Source of the DNA: Arenimonas oryziterrae DSM 21050 = YC6267
GTDB lineage: Bacteria; Pseudomonadota; Gammaproteobacteria; Xanthomonadales; Xanthomonadaceae
Assembly (NCBI RefSeq): GCF_000420545.1
Contig: NZ_ATVD01000002.1
Span: forward strand, 62,001-126,000
Direction of reading: 5' to 3'
Length of the DNA stretch: 64,000 nucleotides
Below the pieces are notes generated by a model, which searched no databases, was not told where the DNA came from, and saw only the letters and a list, made by a program, of their open reading frames with translations. A program made the position numbers and the translations under genes. Of the stretch, positions 56,807 to 62,723 are shown one piece after another. Numbering within the stretch: the first letter of the stretch is position 1; every line of letters starts with the position of its first letter.

Positions 56807-57871
56807 ATGGCGACTTCGATGCGCGCGCGGCGGTGGTCGGCGGCTTGGCTGCTGCTGTGTCTGGCCGGTTTCGCCGCCGCGGTCGTGCCGGCGGCGCCGA
56901 CCCAGATGACGCCGGAAGCGGACCGGCGCGGTGAAGACCAGACCTTTCTCACCTATCCCGAGTGGTTTCTGGTCTACAGCCCGGACGAATTCGCCGATTT
57001 CCTGAAAGCCGGGAAGAATCCCAGCGAGTTTCCCTTCATCGGCCATCTGCAGCAGTTCTGGCAGGCCTACGGCGCGATCTATCGCATCACCGGCGACCGC
57101 TATGACTTCAATGGCGAATACCACACGATGATCGGCGTGATCGGCGTGAGCACGACGCTCGAATACGGACTGAAATCCGCCTACGAAACCGTGGTCGGTC
57201 GGGTGACCGAACTCACGGCGGGCGGCACCGCGACCGAAGAAGACCGCCTGGCGGCGGAAGTCGCGCGCGACTACGTGGATTTTCTCGCGCTGCAGCCCTG
57301 GTACGAATACGATTTTTCCGCGCGGCTCAAGCAGGTATGGACGGACACGCCCTGGGTCGGCCCGAACATGCTGCGCAAATGGGAACGCAAGTACTGGCTG
57401 ACCAGCGAGTACGCCGGCAAGGCGATCTACGGCTGGCTGATCGGCAAGGCGACGCGGTCGAGCTTCGAGAAACCGAAACTGGAGACCGTGGCTTGGGTGG
57501 ACGGTTTTCCCGCGGAGTCGACCGGCCTGCCATCGGACCTGCGCGTGATTCGCCGCGAAGCTGACGGACATGCGCTGATCGCACTGCCGCGCTATGCACC
57601 ATTCACGACCGAATCGCTGCAGCTGGCGCAACGCGGCGTACGTTTCGAGGAGATCGCCGGTAATCGGGACGCCATCCTGATCACGGTCATCGCCCCGGGC
57701 GACTGGCGCGCGCCGGACCGCTGGCCGTATCGGGTGCTGTTCCTGCAGCCGGTGCTCACGCGCGCCAACCAGCAACGTCTGGCGGTGGTGGTGCCGGTGA
57801 AGGATCTGGACCGCGCCTTGCTGGAACTGGCGCAGGCGCCGTATCGCCTCGAGCACGTCTACGACTATTGA
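56807..57871 (+). CDS. Exported or membrane-anchored protein of unknown family
   Basis: 354 residues starting one base after the preceding stop. A signal peptide or anchor covers about 1-30 (RWSAAWLLLCLAGFAAAV). The rest is soluble and rich in aromatic residues: TFLTYPEWFLVYSPDEFADF, FIGHLQQFWQAYGAIYRIT, GEYHTMIGVIGVSTTLEYG, LRKWERKYWLTSEYAGKAIY. The last third (about 225-354) looks like a separate alpha/beta domain. I have no named domain for it, nor a catalytic motif. Tight coupling to the oxidoreductase-methyltransferase suggests a shared pathway, with this protein acting outside the cytoplasm. Confidence 0.8.
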   Translation: MATSMRARRWSAAWLLLCLAGFAAAVVPAAPTQMTPEADRRGEDQTFLTYPEWFLVYSPDEFADFLKAGKNPSEFPFIGHLQQFWQAYGAIYRITGDRYDFNGEYHTMIGVIGVSTTLEYGLKSAYETVVGRVTELTAGGTATEEDRLAAEVARDYVDFLALQPWYEYDFSARLKQVWTDTPWVGPNMLRKWERKYWLTSEYAGKAIYGWLIGKATRSSFEKPKLETVAWVDGFPAESTGLPSDLRVIRREADGHALIALPRYAPFTTESLQLAQRGVRFEEIAGNRDAILITVIAPGDWRAPDRWPYRVLFLQPVLTRANQQRLAVVVPVKDLDRALLELAQAPYRLEHVYDY

Positions 57872-57934
57872 GGGACAGCTGACTCCCTCTCCCGCTTGCG
57901 GGACGACCGAAGGGAGTGCAGAGCTGAGGGCCAG

Positions 57935-57952
57935 GGTGAGGGCAGCCTCACC
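57935..57952. repeat. Hairpin before the ssrA promoter
   Basis: Perfect 7-bp stem GGTGAGG / CCTCACC with loop GCAG, 64 bp after the operon's last stop. Only a TT follows, so it would be a weak terminator; the preceding CTCCCTCTCCC / GGGAGTG sequence is reminiscent of dispersed intergenic repeats in Xanthomonadales. Confidence 0.55.
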
Positions 57953-57981
57953 TTGATGTACCCGCGCTCCACCCCCATACT
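57953..57981 (+). promoter_or_regulatory. Sigma-70-type promoter for ssrA
   Basis: TTGATG (57953-57958), 17-base spacer, CATACT (57976-57981), four of six matches in each hexamer. A start near 57989 would leave a leader of about 28 nt to be trimmed from the 5' end of tmRNA by RNase P. Confidence 0.5.
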
Positions 57982-58016
57982 GTGATCGTCGGTAGATTCA
58001 AGATTTCCGTGTTTCC

Positions 58017-58369
58017 GGGGGTGTCCTGGCTTCGACGGGGGTCGCAAAGTCGACTGGCGCATGCCGAGGGGGCGACTGTCCTCGTTAATCCAGTAGCAAA
58101 CTTTAGTTGCCAACGACGACAACTACGCTCTCGCCGCTTAAGGCGTAAGCCCCGAACCCACTTGTGCCCGTGCTCGTGGATGTAGGGTCATTATCACGGA
58201 ACCAGCTGGGGCGGCGACCCGCCAACCCCAGCCTAAACTTAGCGGGTGTGTCTGACGGTGTGCTTCGCACGTCGTGTTTCCGTCAGGCGAGATCTAACGG
58301 CGAGCTAAGCATGTAGTGCCGGAGATGGAGTGCTCTCGGACGCGGGTTCAACTCCCGCCACCTCCACCA
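58017..58369 (+). ncRNA. ssrA: tmRNA (SsrA)
   Basis: 353-nt transfer-messenger RNA for trans-translation with SmpB. The tRNA-like ends pair as GGGGGTG (58017-58023) with CACCTCC (58359-58365), followed by A and encoded CCA; the T-arm is GCGGGTTCAACTCCCGC. The tag frame begins with the resume codon GCC at 58109 and ends with TAA at 58139-58141, giving the 10-residue tag A-N-D-D-N-Y-A-L-A-A, one residue (Asp for Glu) different from the E. coli tag. The hydrophobic end LAA is the ClpXP/ClpAP degron. The terminator follows 11 bp later. Confidence 0.97.
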
Positions 58370-58409
58370 ACAAAGACGAAGGGCCGCGCAAGCGGCCCTT
58401 TTTCTTTGC
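58340..58409 (+). repeat. Candidate left boundary repeat at the ssrA 3' end
   Basis: The ssrA 3' end plus terminator. A degenerate copy lies at 59551-59616: ACGCGG, AACT and CCCGCC blocks in the same order as the ssrA T-arm and acceptor strand, followed by the identical 34-base terminator. The layout is that of attL/attR flanking a small insertion at a tmRNA gene, a well-known integration site. The upstream blocks are short, so only the terminator identity is firm. Confidence 0.4.
58376..58409 (+). terminator. Terminator of ssrA, copy 1 of a repeated terminator
   Basis: Stem GGGCCGC / GCGGCCC with loop GCAA (58381-58398), then TTTTTCTTT. The 34 bases 58376-58409 are identical to 59583-59616, and the hairpin core recurs at 61404-61426. 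Confidence 0.93.
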
Positions 58410-58499
58410 CTCTGGATATCGGCGTCCCTATCGAGACGATGTAGCCGCAAAAAATGTACCCTGATCCTGGTACGAACCAGCTTAAGTTCAGGAAGAAGC

Positions 58500-58973
58500 A
58501 TGCGAATTCAGTCCGCCTCAGCAATCCTGGCAGTGATAGCCATTGCGTTGGCGCAAACCGGATGTTCGGAGCCCCAATCTCAAGTTGACGGCGCACGACA
58601 ATGGAGTTGCTACAAGGTTTCGGAGTCTGGCTCGACGAAAGCGGGTTTTCCTCAATCAGAAGACAAGCAGCGCCTGGCTCTGTCGGGAGACAAGGATGCT
58701 GCGTTTGATCTTGCACGGGAAGCGATGAATGTCAGCCCGCCGCTTTCCAGGTGCTGGTTGGTTGTTGCCTCCGAGAACGGCCACGCGATTGCGCAATACA
58801 ACCTATGGGCAACATTGCGGCACAGCTCGGATAGCAGAGACATGTCGAGAGCCGTCTTTTGGCTCGATAAATCTGCGGATCAAGGCTTCGACAGGGCAGT
58901 AAACGACCGGAAAATTTCTGAGCTCTGGATTCGATCCGTAAAGGCAGGAAGGCCAAGTAAATACCGTGAATAG
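58500..58973 (+). CDS. Small lipoprotein with Sel1-like repeat
   Basis: 157 residues. Signal peptide with lipobox LAQTGC (Cys22), then Ser and Glu, so an outer-membrane lipoprotein is likely. The second half has the helix pair pattern of a Sel1-like repeat: AQYNLWATL, then AVFWLDKSADQGFDRA. Such repeats mediate protein-protein contacts. AGGAAG lies five bases before the ATG. Codon use and base composition are clearly less GC-rich than the core genes around it, pointing to acquired DNA. It is located in the ssrA-adjacent segment between the repeated terminators. Confidence 0.7.
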   Translation: MRIQSASAILAVIAIALAQTGCSEPQSQVDGARQWSCYKVSESGSTKAGFPQSEDKQRLALSGDKDAAFDLAREAMNVSPPLSRCWLVVASENGHAIAQYNLWATLRHSSDSRDMSRAVFWLDKSADQGFDRAVNDRKISELWIRSVKAGRPSKYRE

Positions 58974-59122
58974 GGGAGCCCACTGCTTGTTTCACGACGC
59001 GACATGAAGACCACCCAGGTCCAACACGAAGACAAAGTTGCTCTGGCCCCGTTGCCGTACCTATCTAACCCGTAGATCCACAGGGTCCGGTAGGCAAATT
59101 CCTTCTCAGCCGCGCTTAGGTG

Positions 59123-59497
59123 ATGCTCATGCCCCTGATCTTCATGTCTCTCGCATTGGCCACCAACCTGGCCTGCCCCGCTAGCATCACCGATCGCCAA
59201 GAAGCGCACTCCATTCCATCTGGCTGGAAGGCACAATCGAGTTCCGGCCCCAGGCTGCTTCGTAATGTGGATGTATACAGCGGCCTCCCAAAGCGAAACT
59301 TCCTACTTGTCGGGTCGGATGTACCTTCAAACATAACGGTCTGGACTTTCTCAGGACAGCAAGACATTTGGGTGGAGTGCAGGTACGAAAACTCGGCGAT
59401 TGTGTTGACCAGAAACATGGGAAAGATAAAGAAGTGCAACCTGACGCCGCGAAAAGGAGGCAGCTTGGAAGGGGCGAAATTTTCATGCTCGCGATAG
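59123..59497 (+). CDS. Small exported protein, STY0301-like
   Basis: 124 residues with a signal peptide (about 1-18) ending before CPASITD. The order CPASI, then GW, then a VYSGLP strand, then NITVWTF and DIWVECRY, then a last Cys (KKCNLTP) resembles the STY0301 family of small secreted or periplasmic proteins of unknown role, with cysteines likely disulfide-bonded. GTG at 59120 and ATG at 59129 are alternative starts. Base composition is AT-richer than the core. It is the second gene of the ssrA-adjacent segment, 149 bp after the lipoprotein. Confidence 0.6.
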   Translation: MLMPLIFMSLALATNLACPASITDRQEAHSIPSGWKAQSSSGPRLLRNVDVYSGLPKRNFLLVGSDVPSNITVWTFSGQQDIWVECRYENSAIVLTRNMGKIKKCNLTPRKGGSLEGAKFSCSR

Positions 59498-59582
59498 TTG
59501 GCATGAAATCTCACCCATTTCGGACTTCAGGGGCGACAGGAACCCTGTTTCACGCGGAACTACCCGCCCCCCCTCGCAAGAA

Positions 59583-59616
59583 ACGAAGGGCCGCGCAAGC
59601 GGCCCTTTTTCTTTGC
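59583..59616 (+). terminator. Terminator, copy 2
   Basis: 34 bases identical to the ssrA terminator (GGGCCGC-GCAA-GCGGCCC then TTTTTCTTT). It lies 85 bp after the STY0301-like gene and 130 bp before the protease start. Confidence 0.9.
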
Positions 59617-59745
59617 ACGTGGAAAACCCCGGACGCTTGCTGGCATTCGGCGCACCTTCGTCCCAAACCGGTTGCTGTCGGTGCGCAGGCCATCTAGGTT
59701 TCCTTGTTTGCGTTGCGCCCAACCAACCACTCGGGGAAAACCAAG

Positions 59746-61374
59746 ATGAAAAAGACGCTGCCTTGCCTGCCGCTGCTGCTCGCGGCTTTCGCCGCCAACG
59801 CCGTGTACGCGCCGCCGACCCTGGCCTGCCGGGACGGCGGCGGCACCGAACCGACGATGGTCAAACGCTATGTCGTGCGCTTCCGGGCGCCGTCGACGAG
59901 CGCCACGACCGATGCCCAGCAAGCGCAGACCCTGTCCCAGTTCACCGCCGGCTTCGGCGCCCGGGCGCAATGGGTGCGCCGCACCGCGGGCGGCGCGAAC
60001 GTGATCCGTTTCCTCGGCAGCGATCCGGACGCCGTCGCCCAGGCCCTCGAGCAGCTCGCACAGCGCTCCGACGTCGCCTACGTCGTCGAAGACAAGCTCG
60101 TGTCCGCGGCCGTTGTACCCAATGACCCGATGTATTCGCAGCTGTGGGGCCTGACCGCCACGCCCTCGGGCATTTCGGCGCCGAGTGCCTGGAATCGCGG
60201 CACCGGCACCGGCGCGGTAATCGCGGTGCTGGACACGGGTATCACCGCGCATCCCGATCTCAACGCCAACCGGCTCGCGGGCGGTTACGACTTCGTGTCG
60301 ACACAGACATCGGGCAATGACGGCAACGGTCGCGATGCCGATGCGAGCGATCCGGGCGACTACTACACCCTCAACTGCGAAATGATTTCCTCGTCCTGGC
60401 ATGGCACGCATGTCTCGGGCACGGCGGCCGCCGTCGGCAACAACGCCATCGGCGTGGTCGGTGTCGCCTACGGCGCGAAGATCCTGCCCGTGCGCGTCCT
60501 GGGCGGCGGTGGCGGAACCATGGCCGATGTGGCCGACGGCATCATCTGGGCCGCCGGCGGCGCCGTTCCCGGCGTTCCGCTCAATCCCACGCCGGCCACG
60601 GTCATCAACATGAGTCTGGCCGGGTTCTCCAGTTGCGGTCCGGTCGAGCAGGAAGCAATCGACTTCGCCATCAATGCCGGCATTCCGGTCGTGGTCGCGG
60701 CAGGCAACTGGAACACCGACGCGAGCCAGTTCAGCCCGGGCAATTGCAATGGCGTCATTACCGTCGGCGCAACGACCAACACCGGTGCGCGCGCGAGCTT
60801 CAGCAACTACGGCCCGCTGGTGGAAATTTCGGCCCCGGGCGTGGACATCCTGTCGACGCGCAACTCCGGCACGACCTACCCGGCGACGCCCACCTATTCG
60901 CTGCTCTCGGGCACCAGCATGGCGACGCCGCAGGTCGCTGGCGTGGTTGCGCTGATGCAGTCGATTTACCCGCGAACGCCGCGACAGATCACCCAGATCC
61001 TGCAGCTGACGGCCAAGCCTTTGCCGGTCGGCTGCGCCCCGGGTTGCGGCGCCGGCATCGTCAATGCCGATGCGGCCGCCACCGCAGCCGCGACGTGGCC
61101 GGCGGTGCTGTTCCATCCCGAGCGCACGTCGGCCTGCAGTTCGTCCGTGGTGATGTACACCACGAACAACACCTCGGTCGATCCCGATGACGCGATCGTG
61201 AGCGTGCTTTGGGACTACGGCGACGGCCGCACCTCGACCGACTGGTCGCCAACAATCAAGTACCCCAATGCCTCACCGAACACGCGTCGTATCACCCTGA
61301 CGGTCACCGATGCGGCCGGCCACTCCTTCAGCGATGCGATCGATGTGGACACCCATTTCAGCTGCACGCTCTAG
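59746..61374 (+). CDS. Secreted subtilisin-like (S8) serine protease with PKD-type domain
   Basis: 542 residues. Signal peptide (about 1-22), inhibitor-I9-like propeptide (about 38-125), then the S8 catalytic domain with Asp163 (VLDTGITAHPDL), His219 (WHGTHVSG), oxyanion Asn321 (VAAGN) and Ser391 (SGTSMATPQVAG). Six or more cysteines suggest disulfides. After about 455 comes a beta-sandwich of PKD type (VLWDYGDGRTSTDW, TLTVTDAAGHSF). It is likely secreted by Sec and type II secretion; in Xanthomonadales such extracellular proteases are classic outputs of DSF/Rpf control, though no regulatory link is visible here. It is a single gene, with identical terminators on both sides. Confidence 0.95.
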   Translation: MKKTLPCLPLLLAAFAANAVYAPPTLACRDGGGTEPTMVKRYVVRFRAPSTSATTDAQQAQTLSQFTAGFGARAQWVRRTAGGANVIRFLGSDPDAVAQALEQLAQRSDVAYVVEDKLVSAAVVPNDPMYSQLWGLTATPSGISAPSAWNRGTGTGAVIAVLDTGITAHPDLNANRLAGGYDFVSTQTSGNDGNGRDADASDPGDYYTLNCEMISSSWHGTHVSGTAAAVGNNAIGVVGVAYGAKILPVRVLGGGGGTMADVADGIIWAAGGAVPGVPLNPTPATVINMSLAGFSSCGPVEQEAIDFAINAGIPVVVAAGNWNTDASQFSPGNCNGVITVGATTNTGARASFSNYGPLVEISAPGVDILSTRNSGTTYPATPTYSLLSGTSMATPQVAGVVALMQSIYPRTPRQITQILQLTAKPLPVGCAPGCGAGIVNADAAATAAATWPAVLFHPERTSACSSSVVMYTTNNTSVDPDDAIVSVLWDYGDGRTSTDWSPTIKYPNASPNTRRITLTVTDAAGHSFSDAIDVDTHFSCTL

Positions 61375-61402
61375 ACGTCAACGCATCGCGCGACGCAACA
61401 GG

Positions 61403-61430
61403 AAAGGGCCGCGCAAGCGGCCCTTTCTTC
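61403..61430 (+). terminator. Terminator, copy 3
   Basis: AAAGGGCCGC-GCAA-GCGGCCCTTT with TTC after it, 30 bp past the protease stop; 23-base core identical to copies 1 and 2. It may also serve the convergent yqjK-like gene. Confidence 0.88.
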
Positions 61431-61450
61431 GACAGGTCGATGGCGATGAA

Positions 61451-61771
61451 TCAGTCGTGTTGGCGCCGGCGCCGTTTGACGAAGATCGCGCTCAGCCGCT
61501 GCGCGATCCGCCATCCGGCCAGGGCCAGCGGCACGGCCTTGATGATCCAGTTCAGGCGCGTCGCGGAGAACATCGCCGCGAGGCTGCCCAGTCCACCGGC
61601 GCCGGCTCCGGCGCCGAACATGCCCAGCAGCGCCGGCACACGCTGCAGATGGGTCATCGGATCACGCAGTTCGCGCAGGTTGGCGACGACCTCCAGACGA
61701 TGCGACTCCGCCTCGAGCCGCAACAGCTTCTTGCGCAGATCGCGCTGCGACAGGCGGGCGTTGTCTGTCAT
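61451..61771 (-). CDS. YqjK-like small protein
   Basis: 106 residues: a basic, helical N-terminus (LSQRDLRKKLLRLEAESHRL), a short glycine/alanine segment (GMFGAGAGAGGLGSLAAMF) that may insert in the membrane, another hydrophobic stretch (WIIKAVPLALAGWRIA) and an Arg-rich tail (VKRRRRQHD). Position and character match YqjK of the yqjDEK stress-related operon. The ATG overlaps the upstream yqjE stop as ATGA. Function of the family is unknown. Confidence 0.65.
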   Translation of the reverse strand: MTDNARLSQRDLRKKLLRLEAESHRLEVVANLRELRDPMTHLQRVPALLGMFGAGAGAGGLGSLAAMFSATRLNWIIKAVPLALAGWRIAQRLSAIFVKRRRRQHD

Positions 61772-62145
61772 GGCAGCAGGCGCTCCCGGTCGCGGCGCAG
61801 TTCGTCGAGCGTCATCGCGAACGGGGCCGGATCGTTCTTCATGCCCTGCCAGACAAAGGCCAGGCAACCCGCGCCGAGGATCAGGAAACCCGCACCGAGC
61901 CCGATCACCGCAACCAGTCGATAGGCCGGATCGATCATCAGCACCACGCCCAGCGCCACGGTCAGCAGGCACAGCAGGATCGCGCCTGCACCGAGAATCG
62001 ACAGCACCAGGGTCTTGATCAGACGCTCGCGCGCCTCCTCGACCTCGATGCTGAAGATGCCCAGATGCGACTGCAGCAAGCCCAGAAGGCTCGCCACCAG
62101 GCGTTGCAGCGGACCGGGCGCCGGCTTGGCGGGCGCGTCAGTCAC
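61768..62145 (-). CDS. yqjE: YqjE-type phage-holin-family membrane protein
   Basis: 125 residues with two hydrophobic helices (about 46-71 and 76-100), an amphipathic N-terminal helix (LLGLLQSHLGIFSIEVEEAR) and a charged C-terminus. This is the actinobacterial-holin-like Phage_holin_3_6/YqjE pattern; despite the name these are housekeeping membrane proteins, not lysis holins. It is flanked by yqjD- and yqjK-like genes, 30 bp after the former and overlapping the latter. Confidence 0.85.
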   Translation of the reverse strand: MTDAPAKPAPGPLQRLVASLLGLLQSHLGIFSIEVEEARERLIKTLVLSILGAGAILLCLLTVALGVVLMIDPAYRLVAVIGLGAGFLILGAGCLAFVWQGMKNDPAPFAMTLDELRRDRERLLP

Positions 62146-62175
62146 GGGAAACCTGCGCTGATTTCAAGACCGGGC

Positions 62176-62487
62176 TCAGCGGCGCGAAACCAGCATGCCC
62201 ACCAGGAAACCGACGCCGACAGCGACGCCGATCGACTGCCACGGATTCTCGTGCACGTATTCGTCGGTGGCCTTGGCGGCGACCTTGGCCTTGTTGGCGA
62301 CCAGCTGCTCGGTTTCGATGAGCTTGGCCTTGACGTTCTGCAGATTCGACGCGATGCGCTCGCGCAATTCGCGCGCCATCTCGCCGCCCTCGCTGGCGAC
62401 ATCCTTGATCATGGCTTCCGTATCGGCCAGCACATCCTGCAGGTCGGCCATCAGCTCTTCCTGGTCGGCTCTCGTTGCCTTTGCCAT
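62176..62487 (-). CDS. yqjD: DUF883/ElaB-YqjD family ribosome-associated membrane protein
   Basis: 103 residues: a long amphipathic helix (about 5-75, LQDVLADTEAMIKDVASEGG), the conserved EYVHENPWQSIGVAVGVGFL motif and a single C-terminal transmembrane helix ending LVSRR. YqjD in E. coli is a stationary-phase inner-membrane protein that binds ribosomes. GAGGAG lies nine bases before the ATG. It heads the yqjD-yqjE-yqjK-like unit. The 236 bp upstream, to the aldehyde dehydrogenase stop, hold nothing I can identify. Confidence 0.92.
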   Translation of the reverse strand: MAKATRADQEELMADLQDVLADTEAMIKDVASEGGEMARELRERIASNLQNVKAKLIETEQLVANKAKVAAKATDEYVHENPWQSIGVAVGVGFLVGMLVSRR

Positions 62488-62723
62488 TTCAATACTCCTC
62501 GGGGGTGGTGATTGACGATGCTCGCCGGGCGAGTGGGACCAGTATAGGTCCCGAGCCCGCCGGCCATGCAACCTGGATATGAAGCGTCGGACTTCCTTGC
62601 ACTATGCCCGCCAAGATCATGCGCCCGCCTCACGACAGCGGTTTTACCGTCGCAGATTGCACGGCGATTCAAAACCCGTCGCGACTATCCCAACCGGCGC
62701 TAAACGCAGGCGCCGGAAATCAC

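Noticed and set aside
57865-58501. Short open frames across ssrA and its terminator
   Set aside because: They overlap the tmRNA, which is fully supported by pairing, tag and CCA; translated terminator text of the KGPLARPF type is an artefact.
61768-62145. Prophage holin suggesting phage DNA
   Set aside because: The YqjE-type protein sits in a normal yqjD-yqjE-yqjK order with no phage genes near it.
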